A DNA stretch of 64,000 bases from SXOA01 sp046593355 (GCA_046593355.1 JBKJNY010000179.1:1-64000); one strand, 5' to 3'; shown: positions 8,529 to 18,327, numbered from the stretch's first letter. Made by a program: numbers and translations. Notes: generated from the letters alone by a model not told the origin.

Positions 8529-9734
8529 TTACGAAGAGAGGGCAGCGTCCGCTGAAACTACGCCCTTCGACTCCGACGATATGCAGGCACCCACGGTTCG
8601 CGTGACTTCTCGCAGCTCCTCGAAGGTATAGCTGGGGGACCGGTCGGAAAGCTTCCGCTTGATGGCTTTAATCTCCGGCAGTGAGGAATTGAAGGCCTCG
8701 AAAACCTGGGGATCAAAATGGCTGCCGACTCCGTCCCGCAGAATCTTCAGCGATTTCTCGTGGGAGAAAGCCGGCTTATAGGGGCGAAGGGAGGTAAGCG
8801 CGTCGTAGACGTCGGCCAGGGTAACGATGCGGGCCTCGATGGGGATCGCTTCCCCCGCCAACCCGCGGGGATATCCCTTGCCATTCCATTTTTCATGGTG
8901 CGTGAGCGCGATCGTGCTCGCCATTTTCAGCAGCGGATCCCTATAGGATGCCGAACCCTCCCGCTGCGAACCGCGGAGAAGTTGAGTGGCCCTGCATTCG
9001 TCGCTCAGGATTTTCGCCCCGATGACGCAGTGTTGTTTCATGATCTCCCATTCGTCGGGAGACAACTTGCCCGGTTTCAAGAGAATGGAGTCCGAGATGC
9101 CGATCTTGCCGATGTCGTGCAACGGCGCCGTTACGAACAGTCTCTCGACGAACTCCTTGTCGAGCCCCATCCTTTCGCCGATGACCCGGCTGAATGACGC
9201 CACGCGGATCACATGGTTGCCGGTTTCCTCGTCGCGGAACTCGGCCGCCTTGGCAAGCCGCCAGATAACTTCCAAACGAACCTGGCTCAATTCGCGCGAG
9301 CGCTGCTGTACTCTCTCTTCCAGGACCGCATTGCTTTCCTTGAGCTGGTCGTGATACTGTTTGAGGCGCAGCGAGCTGGCAATGCGGGCCACCAGATCGT
9401 CGGGGTCGGTGGGCTTGGTGAGGAGGTCCGTGGCTCCCAATTCCAAGGAAATGCGCCTCAGGCTGCCGTCGTTCATCCCGGTCAAGATGATGACCGGGAT
9501 GTCCTTGGTAACATCGCTCTCCTTGAGCCGCCCCAGAAAAAGCAATCCGTCCATCCCCGGCATGCTGATGTCCGAGACGATGGTGTCCGCTTTGGTGCTG
9601 GAGAGGTAGTCGAGCGCCTTGCGCGGACAAGTAAAGGTCTGGATGGTCCAATCCGGCCGGCGAGAAAGCAATACCCGCTGCAGCGATTCGAGCACGAGCG
9701 GTTCGTCGTCCACAAACACGATTACTGGTTTCAT
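8529..9734 (-). CDS. Response regulator with HD-GYP c-di-GMP phosphodiesterase domain
   Basis: A 401-residue two-domain protein. The receiver domain (1-125) has the acidic pair D9/D10, phospho-acceptor D55 and K108. A short coiled coil (127-155) leads to the HD-GYP domain with H206/D207 and the GYP triplet 287-289. HD-GYP enzymes hydrolyse cyclic di-GMP. An insert of about 20 residues lies at 250-270, between the HD and GYP parts. The ATG at 9734 starts directly at the receiver fold; the longer frame to 9878 is not supported. No partner kinase is adjacent. Confidence 0.9.
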   Translation of the reverse strand: MKPVIVFVDDEPLVLESLQRVLLSRRPDWTIQTFTCPRKALDYLSSTKADTIVSDISMPGMDGLLFLGRLKESDVTKDIPVIILTGMNDGSLRRISLELGATDLLTKPTDPDDLVARIASSLRLKQYHDQLKESNAVLEERVQQRSRELSQVRLEVIWRLAKAAEFRDEETGNHVIRVASFSRVIGERMGLDKEFVERLFVTAPLHDIGKIGISDSILLKPGKLSPDEWEIMKQHCVIGAKILSDECRATQLLRGSQREGSASYRDPLLKMASTIALTHHEKWNGKGYPRGLAGEAIPIEARIVTLADVYDALTSLRPYKPAFSHEKSLKILRDGVGSHFDPQVFEAFNSSLPEIKAIKRKLSDRSPSYTFEELREVTRTVGACISSESKGVVSADAALSS

Positions 9735-10017
9735 GGCAATGTCTCGCGACGTGATTCGACCACGGCCAATCTCGCCATCGAGACGCCGACTGGAACAAAG
9801 ACATCCCCCTGGAAGCCGGGGCTTTTCCAACCTTACGTTACGAAACTGCTCCCTTGCGCTGCGCGATGGCATTTCCACGGCAAAAGTGCCCGGTCTCGAC
9901 CTCTATGCCGTTTATTCCGGCAATAATCGTCGGGTTAGACATCCAGCCGATCAGCGTCCGCCATGCGTCTGGCATCTCGTTCGCATTGGCTCGAATTTGC
10001 CGCATTGGGGCGAGTGT
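9735..10017. other. Upstream region of the HD-GYP gene
   Basis: I see no gene in this stretch. It separates the HD-GYP gene from the broken macroglobulin fragment, which lies on the same strand. Confidence 0.5.
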
Positions 10018-10405
10018 TTACGAATTGGGCTGAATCTTCACTCGCAAGCCCCCGGTCCACTGTTTGTGCTCTGGCGTGTAGTACAGGTACGCGCGGCTGG
10101 CGGGTCCGGTGTCGGTCCCGGGGATCGCGGCAACGAGGCTGAGCGGCAGGTGACGCGAGCCTCGGCTTGATATGCCCGCCAGTACAGCACGACTTCGCGG
10201 CCAAGCACTTCGTACGCGGCGATGGTCCCTGCTTTGACCAGCTCCTTGAGCTGATCGTGGCGTACGTCCAGACCGCCGGGCAGGCCGATGATCGCTAACG
10301 GAGTCGGCACCGTTTCCTGGGAGCGGTTCGTCACCGCCACGCGAGCTTCCGAAATTGACCCCTCGGTCATCTTGGGATCGCGGAGCGTTACCTTCAGATG
10401 GAGCT
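10018..10405 (-). pseudogene. Broken C-terminal fragment of an alpha-2-macroglobulin-like protein
   Basis: Two overlapping minus-strand frames together read like the C-terminal tail of a bacterial alpha-2-macroglobulin family protein. The first covers about 10165-10405 (TNRSQETVPTPLAIIGLPGG ... VLYWRAYQAEARV). The second covers 10018-10165 (LPLSLVAAIPGTDTGPASRA ... YYTPEHKQW). A lost base near 10150 would explain the break. The thioester-bearing part of the protein is absent, so this is a relic and not a sequencing error alone. Family assignment is by recognition of the tail motif. Confidence 0.65.
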
Positions 10406-10422
10406 TTCATTCCTCGGACGAA

Positions 10423-10671
10423 TCAGGCTTGAGCCGGGAAAAGCGAGTCGCCACGGAGTGCGGCATCTGCGGCGTAAACTACCGACCCGCCGGTATCCGA
10501 GAATCCTGGGTCATCGCTACCGGTGATCTCCAGAATGAAAGGATTGGGGATTGGGCTGGCAATGCCGTGGGCCGGCAAAGTTTCCGGCTGGCTTCGGCCG
10601 CAGCCTCCCGTTCCCGGCAGGAAAACTCCCAATGCAACAAGGAGTGCCAAATTGAGAGTACTGCTCGACAC
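10423..10671 (-). CDS. Possible small lipoprotein
   Basis: An 82-residue frame from a GTG at 10671 with a hydrophobic stretch ending in a cysteine-containing, lipobox-like end (LALLVALGVFLPGTGGC), then a short polar tail. It resembles the small lipoproteins common in planctomycetes, but the family is not recognised. It lies just upstream of the broken macroglobulin tail and may itself be a remnant. Confidence 0.4.
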   Translation of the reverse strand: MSSSTLNLALLVALGVFLPGTGGCGRSQPETLPAHGIASPIPNPFILEITGSDDPGFSDTGGSVVYAADAALRGDSLFPAQA

Positions 10672-10805
10672 TGGAGAATCTACCCTTTCAAACAGAATCA
10701 CTGCCCGGCAACTCCCGCTGCATTCCGCTAAGGAGCGCTGTCGCCTTTGCATTCAACACCGAAACTCGCGCGGGGAATTGTCCAAATAACGCACTTTTTT
10801 CGGAA

Positions 10806-12344
10806 TTACGCCAGGGCCTGCTTTGTCCGCTGGGCCACGGGGTTGTCATTCCCGCCGCTGCCGCGGAGGTTGAAGACGCTGCTGGCGAGGAACTTGCCGC
10901 GCCAGGCGGGGCTGATGTGATGGAAGTCCTCCAGCACCGCCGAGCTGAATTTGTAGTCGTGGGCGTCGCGGCCTTTCAGGAAGACCAGCACCCGCGCCCG
11001 CTGGATAAACTCCTTGGCGTCTGCATGGAGGTTCGCGTACGACAGCGTCAGGCGGGCGGCGTTGAGCTTGTCTTTGCTGATTTCGGCGAAGACGTTGTCG
11101 AGCAGCTCGCCCTTGGCGGCGACGTCGAGCGGCTGCAGCTCGTTGATTTTGATGTCGCCAACTTTGCCGCGGCCCTCCATCGCCTGCCGGAACAGCGGCA
11201 CGAAGGCCGCATTTTGCAAGAGCAGCAACCGCCGCGTTTCGTCGCTGCCGCTGGTTTCATAGGCATATCGCAAGGCGTTGGAAGTCGTCACCGTGTGCAG
11301 GCCCACAATCCCCGGCTGGCGCATGAGACATTCGCCCGAGCCGAGCAAAAGTGCGTCCCAGATGGATTGCTGGGAAACTCCCTTGTTGAGCATCTCGACC
11401 ACTTGCTTCGTCACGTCGCCGCTGCTGCCGGCATGGAGCGTAACAAGCAATTCCTCGGTGGCCTTGGAATCGAGCTTCCCCTCTTGCCACTCGGGGCGGA
11501 TGGTCTTGACGAGCGATTGGTTCTCGCGGAACGGCTTGTCTGGGGCCAGGTCGCTCTGAGCCGGATTGGGTTCGCCATTGTGGTTGAGCAGCCCATATGC
11601 CAGTGAGCGGAGCACCGGCTCGGCGTGTTGCCAGCCAATGCAATGCAGCGTCCGCCAGGCGTTGGCGACGTAGATGGCCTTGTGGCCAATGGCCCGGAAG
11701 TCGCGCGCCCCGTAGCGGCAGAAAAGCTCGAACAGGTCGTTCGAGCCGGCGGTCCGGGCCAGCGCGGTCACGGCAACATCCGCTTTGGCTTCGTCCCACT
11801 GGTCCATCGCCTCGACAAACATCTGCCGGGCAAGGTGCGCGGCTGGGAGGGCCGCCTCGTCCACCGCCGGCATCGTCCAGTTCCCTTCGCTCACATCGCG
11901 GGCCTGCGACTCCTTGAAATGATCGAGGGCCCAGAAAATCGGCAGCCAGCGTTGATCGTCCGGGGACGACATGCTGGCCAGGTGGGCCGAGTTCACCACC
12001 AGCACCGCATGGAACTTGAACCCCAATCCAGGCCGCGGCTGCACGTTGCGAATGCCGGCCAGCAGCAGCGCCGCCACCACCTCGCGGTAACTGGTGCCCT
12101 TCTTGATTTTCGCCGCCACTTCCTCCAGCAGCTTCTCCCGCGGCGTATCCTCCACCAGGCGAACCAGCGGCTCGATTTCATCATCGAACCGCACCATCTT
12201 TGGGTCCGGTTTTGCTTCCTCGGCGCTCACCCGCGGCAGGCCAGACAGCAAGCCCAGCGGGGAAAGCCCAGCCATGGCGGCGGCCGTGGAAGTGGTGGTC
12301 AGAAATGATCGACGAGAGAATTCGGACGAAGTTCGTGCGGACAT
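10806..12344 (-). CDS. Tat-exported protein of unknown function
   Basis: A 512-residue protein with a clear twin-arginine signal (FSRRSFLTTTSTAAA) and a cleavage region near residue 40. The mature part is mostly helical, contains no cysteine motifs for haem or iron-sulfur clusters, and has several conserved-looking histidines (HAVLVVNSAH; AIGHKAIYVANAWRTLHCIG). Tat export suggests it folds with a cofactor in the cytoplasm, but I recognise no family. The start coincides with the Tat signal. It stands alone, with gaps on both sides. Confidence 0.75.
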   Translation of the reverse strand: MSARTSSEFSRRSFLTTTSTAAAMAGLSPLGLLSGLPRVSAEEAKPDPKMVRFDDEIEPLVRLVEDTPREKLLEEVAAKIKKGTSYREVVAALLLAGIRNVQPRPGLGFKFHAVLVVNSAHLASMSSPDDQRWLPIFWALDHFKESQARDVSEGNWTMPAVDEAALPAAHLARQMFVEAMDQWDEAKADVAVTALARTAGSNDLFELFCRYGARDFRAIGHKAIYVANAWRTLHCIGWQHAEPVLRSLAYGLLNHNGEPNPAQSDLAPDKPFRENQSLVKTIRPEWQEGKLDSKATEELLVTLHAGSSGDVTKQVVEMLNKGVSQQSIWDALLLGSGECLMRQPGIVGLHTVTTSNALRYAYETSGSDETRRLLLLQNAAFVPLFRQAMEGRGKVGDIKINELQPLDVAAKGELLDNVFAEISKDKLNAARLTLSYANLHADAKEFIQRARVLVFLKGRDAHDYKFSSAVLEDFHHISPAWRGKFLASSVFNLRGSGGNDNPVAQRTKQALA

Positions 12345-13152
12345 GGCCAGGTCTCCGAAAGCGAGAGGAATTCGCAGTGCTTTCAGTTTAGGCTTTTAGG
12401 GTGGCACGGCAATCGCGGTTGCTACTTGCCCGACGCGGCAGCGAGGGAATTGCGCGAGCCGTTCCAGCCAGCGCGACAAGCCCTCCCGCCCCCCCCGATA
12501 GTATTGTTCTGATTCATGATTCAAGGCTCCTTGTTTTAGCGGCCCGCGGCCCCAATACAATTTCCCTAACTTGTTTTCCCAGCGCTTCTTGCGGCGATCC
12601 AATCTTGATTCATTTCGTGATGAATAACGTCTTCTTGATACATCGGTTATTGATACTTTGATAAGTCATTTTCGCATCTGTCAGAGCAACTCCCTCCCCA
12701 ACAGCCGCGAGGCGAAGCCACGTCCGTGGAGGCGGGTTCCCTCCTCGGAGCTCGCCGCGCGGTGCCGCATCCGGGCGTCGGGGTTCCCAGCCAGTGAGCG
12801 TCCGCGCGCACCCGAACGCTTTGCACTTCCTACGAACCTATACAAGTGTGCCATTCGAGATCGCTTCCTAGAGGCCCTCGCAACGATTTTGGCGAAAATT
12901 TGGTAAGACTCTCCGGGCCGAAAACACTCAGTTAAACCAGAAGCCGAACTAAATAAAATTGAAGGGACCGCCGAAGTCGTTATTGAGCCGCGTTCCCGGG
13001 CGTGGCTCGGCGAACATTTGTCAGCGGCCCCTTCTCCAGGTAGGGTGTCGCTGACAAGAATCAAGGGGCTATCAAGTGCCTAATAGACATCACTGCGCTC
13101 CTTGGAGAGGATCCAATTGGGACGGGAAACTGTCCGATCCGCAAACGACCTA
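12345..13152. other. Intergenic stretch of about 800 bases
   Basis: No frame here looks like a protein. The frames are short, rich in Arg and Ser, and overlap on opposite strands. No tRNA cloverleaf or known RNA motif was seen. Part of it (12640-12960) is more AT-rich than its surroundings. Confidence 0.5.
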
Positions 13153-13563
13153 TCACTTCGAAAGCTGCTCGCTGACCCAAGTCCCGAAGTAATTGAAACT
13201 GTGTCCGCCATGCGGTATTGCCAGATTCGTGATTTCCACGGCTTGATGATGGCCGGTAACTTCAACCGCGGCGGCGTAATGTCCCTGCCCTAACTCCCTG
13301 ATGCCGAGTTGGATGACGCTGTCCTCGGAGTCCGCAAAGAAGAAACTGTTTTCCTTAAGCCGTTCCAAGAGATGAATGCCGTCTTCGCCGTACAGAGAAG
13401 TAATACTTGCTGCTGGATAGCCGGCGGCCCGCACCGCTTCCGCAAACGCGTCAAATTCAGCTTTGCCATCGATAAAACCGATGACCTTCCCCTGGGGCGA
13501 GGCAAGTTTCTGGCCGTGATCGACAAGGGGTTCGACTTTCATTGGTTTTTTTCCTGTTTGCAT
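13153..13563 (-). CDS. Conserved hypothetical protein
   Basis: A 136-residue soluble protein with an alternating alpha/beta pattern (GKVIGFIDGKAEFDAFAEAV; SFFFADSEDSVIQLGIREL). It resembles uncharacterised proteins I associate with general stress or flexible-domain families, but I cannot name it. It has no signal peptide and no membrane segment. A second possible ATG lies at 13542, seven codons in. Confidence 0.6.
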   Translation of the reverse strand: MQTGKKPMKVEPLVDHGQKLASPQGKVIGFIDGKAEFDAFAEAVRAAGYPAASITSLYGEDGIHLLERLKENSFFFADSEDSVIQLGIRELGQGHYAAAVEVTGHHQAVEITNLAIPHGGHSFNYFGTWVSEQLSK

Positions 13564-13840
13564 GGGGGTTCGCCTACGGCGACTTCAAGTAGTGCGCTCG
13601 CTGTGCGACCCACGTTCGCCAGGCCCTCAGAGTACCACGACGCCCGTCACCAGTAATGTTCGCGGCCCGAATTGGAACCGCGCCAGACTAGGACTGGAAC
13701 CGTGCAGTCGCGGCGTGATTGTTTTCTGGCGAAACGGACAACGAGTCACTTCTTCGTCAGCAACTCCCGGCCGCTGGCAACAGACCCAGCACCGCACCAC
13801 CTTGCGTGTCGGAGGAAAACCTTCGACTGGAAAGAGCAGC

Positions 13841-13933
13841 TTATCGTCGGCCGCGCGACCAATAATAACCGCCACCTCCACCGAACAGGACCAGCAACAC
13901 AATGACCACGATGATTAGCTCAGTCGTACCCAT
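13841..13933 (-). CDS. 30-residue membrane peptide
   Basis: A 30-codon frame encoding one membrane helix (ELIIVVIVLLVLF), a run of five glycines, then YYWSRGRR at the end. A strong ribosome-binding site (GAGGAG) lies about six bases upstream of the ATG, which supports expression. The layout resembles the very short DUF3309-like peptides: hydrophobic segment, glycine run, basic end. That family comparison is tentative. It stands alone between larger genes. Confidence 0.7.
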   Translation of the reverse strand: MGTTELIIVVIVLLVLFGGGGGYYWSRGRR

Positions 13934-14258
13934 ACTATTCTCCTCGCTGGGGTAAAATCAGGCCGAAATCGGCCGTAAAAACGCGCTTAAAAAACCGCCG
14001 AGCCCGAACCTCTCACGCATTCGTGCGAGTCGGACCATTCGTTGGTCGGCAGTGGCCGTGGAAGCGACCGTGCGGATACAAGCAAACGGCGTACCGGCGT
14101 TCGTCAACACGCTCCGCGGGCGAATTCGGCCTGCTTTCCCGCGAGTGGGGAGATGTGGAGAACAGCGATTGACTTCCCGCCAGCCTCGTCGCGGCATGCG
14201 GAGCCGGCCAGCAACGCCGGGAAGTCCTGCCGGTGCAGACGCCCCGGTTCTCCTGGGC
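13934..14258. other. Gap between the small peptide and the hybrid kinase
   Basis: I see no gene or clear RNA structure here. The stretch must carry the promoter of the 30-residue peptide gene, which reads away from the kinase terminus. Confidence 0.45.
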
Positions 14259-17200
14259 TCAAGCCGGCATCGCCAGCAATTCCGCCAGCAGCTTCATGAG
14301 GGCGGCATAGTCCACCGGCTTGACCATGTGGCCGTTAAACCCCGCGTCCTTGGATTTTTGCCGATCCTCGTCCTGGCCCCAGCCGGTCAAGGCCACCAGG
14401 ACCATGGATTCGCCCCAGGGCTGCTCGCGGATCTTGCGGGCGACTTCGTAGCCATTGAGCTTCGGCAGGCCGATGTCCAGCAGCACGACCTCGGGCCGAA
14501 ACTCCGTTGCCGCTGCCACCGCTTCCAGGCCGTCATGGGCCAGGCGGGTCTCGTTGCCGGTGATCTTGAGGAGCATGGCCAGGGTCTGGGCCGAGTCTCG
14601 GTTGTCGTCGACCACGAGAATGCGGCGGTGAGGCGAGCGGGGGGCGTCAGCCCCCTGATACTGCGCGGGCTGGTGAGAAGTATCAGGGGGCTGTGTTTCC
14701 GAGGCCAAGCGCCCCCCGCTCGCCATCACCGGCAGGCGCACGATAAACGTGCTTCCGTGTCCCGGTCCTTCGCTGAACACCTCGACGCTGCCGCCGTGCA
14801 TTTGCACCAGGCTTTTTACCAGCGACAGTCCAATCCCGAGGCCCCCTTGCGACCGCTCCAGCGACCGATCGACCTGCGTGAACATCTCAAAAACCTTGGG
14901 CAGCATCGCGGCGGGAATGCCCACACCCGTGTCCTTCACCGACACCAGCACGTCGCTCCCCTTCCGCTCGGCGGCCAGCGAAATCCGTCCCTCGCGCTCA
15001 CTGTACTTGCAGGAGTTATTGAGCAAGTTGCTGAACACCTGCGCCAGCCGCACCCCGTCCGCGTGCAAGTAAATGGGCTGCGGCGGCAGCGAAACGCTCA
15101 GCTCGTGCCCGGCGGCGTCGATCATGGGGCGGCTGGTTTCGATGGCTTGCTCAATGACCGACGCCAATGCGACGCGCTCTAAGCGAAGCTCGATCTTGCC
15201 GCGGCTGATGCGGTTGACGTCGAGCAGGTCATCCACCAGGCGGACCATGTGGTTGACTTGACGCTCGATCGCTTCCGCAGCGGATTGGACGGCCGCTTCG
15301 TTTCCCTTCGCGAGTTTCACGATTTGCACCGCGTTGCGGATCGGGGCCAGCGGGTTGCGCAGCTCGTGCGCCAGCATCGCCAGGAATTCGTCCTTGCGGT
15401 GGTCAGCTTCCGATAACTCCACGGCGACTTTTCGCAGTTCATTTTCCAGACGCTTCCGTTCGGTGATATCGTAGAACGCGGTAATGGCCCCGCTGATTTC
15501 GCCCAGTTCGGTTTCGAGCGGCGAAAAGGTTACGAGGACGGAAATGCGCGAACCGTCCGGCCGCTGGATGAGTACTTCCGCGTCTCTCACCGTGACGCCG
15601 GTGCGCAGCACTTCAATGATGGGACTTTCCGCATGGGGCAACAGGCGTCCATCCGGATGATACAGTTGGAGCGATCCGCAGTACTTCTCGCTGATGTCCC
15701 CGCACTTGGGCTCGCGGCCCCACAATTCCGCGGCGCGGCGATTGTAGTTTTGGACGACCCCCTCTCGATCACACGAAAAAATGGCGACCGGCCCCAAATC
15801 GAACAAGATGCGAAAGCGCTGTTCACTCTCGCGCAGCTCCGCCACCGCCCGCTTCCGCTTGGTGATGTCGCGGAGATAGGCGGTGAACTGCGGCGGGCCG
15901 TTCACCGGAATGCGGGTCACCGTCAACTCCACCGGGAACTCCGTGCCGTCCGCGCGGAGGGCGGATAGCTCGAGCCGCTGATTGAGGACCGGTCCTTCGC
16001 CCGTCGTGAGGTAGCGGGCCAGACCTTTTCGATGAGGCTTTCGATATGCCAGCGGGATGATCACCTCCGCCAGTTCCCGACCCAGAACGTCTTCCCGCTG
16101 ATGGCCGAAGGTCCGCTCGGCGGCGGCATTGAACTCGATGATGGTCCCTTCGTGATCGATGCTGATGATGCAATCCAGGGCTGTCTCGAAAATCGCCGCC
16201 TTGCGGGCCTCGCTTTCCTGCAACACCCGCACCGCCCGCCGCTGTTCGGTCACGTCCCGGAACACCAGAACGCAGCCGACGATTTCGCCTTCTTGGCGCC
16301 GGATCGGAGCGGCGCTATCGTCAATCGGCCGCTCCGTGCCGTCCTTGGCAATGAGAATGGTATGGCTTGATAAGCCGACGATCACCCCTTCGGTAAGCGC
16401 TCTTGTCGCCGGGTTCGGGACCGGCTGACGGGTTTCCTCGTTGACGATGCGGAAGACGGCATCGAGAGGTTCTCCCGCCGCGTAGCCGCTTTGCCACCCG
16501 GTCAGCGACTCGGCCATGGCGTTCATGTTCGTGATGCGGCCCGCGGTATCGGTCGTGATGACCGCATCCCCAATGCTGGCCAGCGTGGTCCGCAGCCGCT
16601 CCCCATGTTCGGCCAGGACGGCGGCAGCCCGAGTGCGTTCTGCCAGATGCCACCACATCAGCATGCTGAAGGCGCAGACGGCCACGAGCGCCGAAAGGCC
16701 GGATAGAAAGCCCGTGAGGATCGCCGCGCGGTAGGTTCGCGCGGACGTCCGCGACCGCTCCCGCAGGAGGCCCTGTTCGTGCTCCCGCATTTCGGCCACG
16801 ACGCCGCGCAGGGCGTCCATTTCCTGTTTGCTCCGACCGCTGGCGATGGCCTGCCGGGCGGCTTCAAAGCCTGCGCTTTTCCTCAGCGTCAGGACTTCTT
16901 CGAGGATCTGCAATCGGGTGGCGACGCGTTTTCGCAACTCGGGGAGGTGAGCCTGGATGTCGGGGTCGTGGGCGGTCAGTCGTTCCAACTCCACGACCTC
17001 CTGGTCGATGGCGGCGATCGCGGCAATGTGCGGCTCCAGGTAGCGGGGTTCGCCGGTGATGACGAAACCTCGCGTTCCCGTCTCGGCGTCTTTCACCAGC
17101 GACAGGACGGACTCCAGGCTGGCCATGATTTCATGCGTGCGGGCCACCCAAGCGGCGTCCTCGTTCAGCCGGCTGGTGTTGCGGAGCGTCAGCACGACAT

Positions 17201-17303
17201 CCACCACCAGCAGGGCCACCGCCAAGCCGGCCCCGGCGAGGAGCCAGGAAAACGAGCGCCGACTCCTGAGGGCACCATTTTTCGTTGCGTCGGGCGCTGG
17301 CAT
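14259..17303 (-). CDS. Hybrid sensor histidine kinase: CHASE3, three PAS domains, HisKA/HATPase, receiver
   Basis: A 1014-residue protein. Two membrane helices (about 18-40 and 192-215) enclose a CHASE3 sensor domain (42-190). Three PAS domains follow (about 235-355, 362-485, 490-615). The HisKA domain has phospho-acceptor H646 (LAMLAHELRNPL), and the HATPase domain (735-860) carries N, G1 and G2 boxes (NLLNNSCKYSE; DTGVGIP; GLGIGLSL). The receiver domain (894-1012) has DD899-900 and D943. The kinase-receiver linker (about 860-893) is encoded by an inverted repeat (14632-14724). No partner gene is adjacent, and the ligand is unknown. Confidence 0.93.
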   Translation of the reverse strand: MPAPDATKNGALRSRRSFSWLLAGAGLAVALLVVDVVLTLRNTSRLNEDAAWVARTHEIMASLESVLSLVKDAETGTRGFVITGEPRYLEPHIAAIAAIDQEVVELERLTAHDPDIQAHLPELRKRVATRLQILEEVLTLRKSAGFEAARQAIASGRSKQEMDALRGVVAEMREHEQGLLRERSRTSARTYRAAILTGFLSGLSALVAVCAFSMLMWWHLAERTRAAAVLAEHGERLRTTLASIGDAVITTDTAGRITNMNAMAESLTGWQSGYAAGEPLDAVFRIVNEETRQPVPNPATRALTEGVIVGLSSHTILIAKDGTERPIDDSAAPIRRQEGEIVGCVLVFRDVTEQRRAVRVLQESEARKAAIFETALDCIISIDHEGTIIEFNAAAERTFGHQREDVLGRELAEVIIPLAYRKPHRKGLARYLTTGEGPVLNQRLELSALRADGTEFPVELTVTRIPVNGPPQFTAYLRDITKRKRAVAELRESEQRFRILFDLGPVAIFSCDREGVVQNYNRRAAELWGREPKCGDISEKYCGSLQLYHPDGRLLPHAESPIIEVLRTGVTVRDAEVLIQRPDGSRISVLVTFSPLETELGEISGAITAFYDITERKRLENELRKVAVELSEADHRKDEFLAMLAHELRNPLAPIRNAVQIVKLAKGNEAAVQSAAEAIERQVNHMVRLVDDLLDVNRISRGKIELRLERVALASVIEQAIETSRPMIDAAGHELSVSLPPQPIYLHADGVRLAQVFSNLLNNSCKYSEREGRISLAAERKGSDVLVSVKDTGVGIPAAMLPKVFEMFTQVDRSLERSQGGLGIGLSLVKSLVQMHGGSVEVFSEGPGHGSTFIVRLPVMASGGRLASETQPPDTSHQPAQYQGADAPRSPHRRILVVDDNRDSAQTLAMLLKITGNETRLAHDGLEAVAAATEFRPEVVLLDIGLPKLNGYEVARKIREQPWGESMVLVALTGWGQDEDRQKSKDAGFNGHMVKPVDYAALMKLLAELLAMPA
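14632..14724. repeat. In-frame inverted repeat in the kinase-receiver linker
   Basis: Outer arms GCGAGCGGGGGGCG (from 14633) and its complement (to about 14723), and an exact inner pair AGCCCCCTGATACT (ending 14662) / AGTATCAGGGGGCT (14679-14692). The element stays open in the kinase frame and encodes only the flexible linker between the HATPase and receiver domains. Confidence 0.85.
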
Positions 17304-17503
17304 GAGAATCTGTTGAGGCGGCGGTTAAGTGGAGCTTGAATGGTGATGCGGAGTATATCACGGCACTGTCGAACGAGCGAAATTTTGGCCGTGCTGGCGG
17401 GAATGTCCAGTCTTTCACGGTGCATTTCGGCCTCCGACGCGAGCTTGACGCAAGTGTCGCAAGCGGGAAATTCCGAGTGGCAAGGGAACGCAGGGCATCA
17501 CCT

Positions 17504-17755
17504 TCAACCTGCTTGGTTGCGCACCTTGGAGGCGACTTCGTCGACCTTATCCGCGATCGTGCCGATCTGTGGATGGACTTCCTTGAGCAAATCGTGTTCG
17601 TCTTTGGAAAGCCTTTCGATCCGCGCACCTTGCTCCCGTAACTGGGTGAGAAGCGTGTTTTGCGTGGAGGAGATACGATGCATCCACCAAAAGCAAAGAA
17701 TCCAGCACGCGGCTGAACCCAGTGTCACCCAGAACATCAGATCGTCGCGATTCAT
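17504..17755 (-). CDS. Small membrane protein with coiled coil
   Basis: An 83-residue protein: one N-terminal membrane helix (about 7-25, rich in Trp and Cys), then a basic/acidic amphipathic coiled coil to the end. No family is recognised. It begins 38 bases after the DUF1003 gene on the same strand and is probably made with it. The ATG at 17755 was chosen; the longer frame upstream is arginine-rich and overlaps the DUF1003 gene. Confidence 0.65.
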   Translation of the reverse strand: MNRDDLMFWVTLGSAACWILCFWWMHRISSTQNTLLTQLREQGARIERLSKDEHDLLKEVHPQIGTIADKVDEVASKVRNQAG

Positions 17756-17793
17756 ACGGATCCTCTTTCTTAGGGGCCGACTGGCGCAGCGGC

Positions 17794-18327
17794 CTACTTC
17801 TCCCCTTCTTTCTCCAGCTCCTTGAGCAACTCGTCGGGTTCCACTTCTTTCTCCAACTCGCGCATTTCCGGCCCGGTGGGGATCTGAATTTGTAGCTTCT
17901 CCGCGATGGCGCTCACGACGCACAAAATTCGCGTGACCTCATGCTCCGCCAGCAGATCGATCTGCACATCGAGGTCGGCACGTTGATCGCCGAGTTTGGC
18001 CTGGCGGTTCTGGCTGATCAATACGAACGTGGAGAGGAAGATCGCTTCCAGGGAAACGATCATCGTCAGTAGGCCGTAAGGGAAGGGGTCGAAGGGTTTC
18101 CAGCCCCCCACGTCGAGATTTAGCAGAATCCAGGCGACAAACCAAATTGCGTGGAGGCAGACGAACGTCGTGCTGCCCGAAAACGCGCAGATCGCGTCGG
18201 AAACGCGCTGGCTCATGGATTTCTTCTTCTCGGCGCGCTCGTGGGCTGCGACCAGGGCGCGCATGTTCCGCTGCACCACGTGTGCGACCGTGGATTCGCG
18301 CGTGGAATTCTCGGCCACCTTTTTCAT
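17794..18327 (-). CDS. DUF1003 family membrane protein
   Basis: A 177-residue protein with two membrane helices (about 45-70 and 85-107), the conserved segment SLEAIFLSTFVLISQNRQ, and the DVQIDLLAEHE motif that defines DUF1003. The cytoplasmic C-terminus is highly acidic (repeats of EKE/ELEKE). The family is widespread, and its function is unknown. It leads a two-gene unit with the small coiled-coil protein downstream. Confidence 0.9.
   Translation of the reverse strand: MKKVAENSTRESTVAHVVQRNMRALVAAHERAEKKKSMSQRVSDAICAFSGSTTFVCLHAIWFVAWILLNLDVGGWKPFDPFPYGLLTMIVSLEAIFLSTFVLISQNRQAKLGDQRADLDVQIDLLAEHEVTRILCVVSAIAEKLQIQIPTGPEMRELEKEVEPDELLKELEKEGEK

Noticed and set aside
12345..13152. Hidden gene in the long gap
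   Set aside because: All frames conflict or have shadow-like composition; no ribosome site supports any of them.
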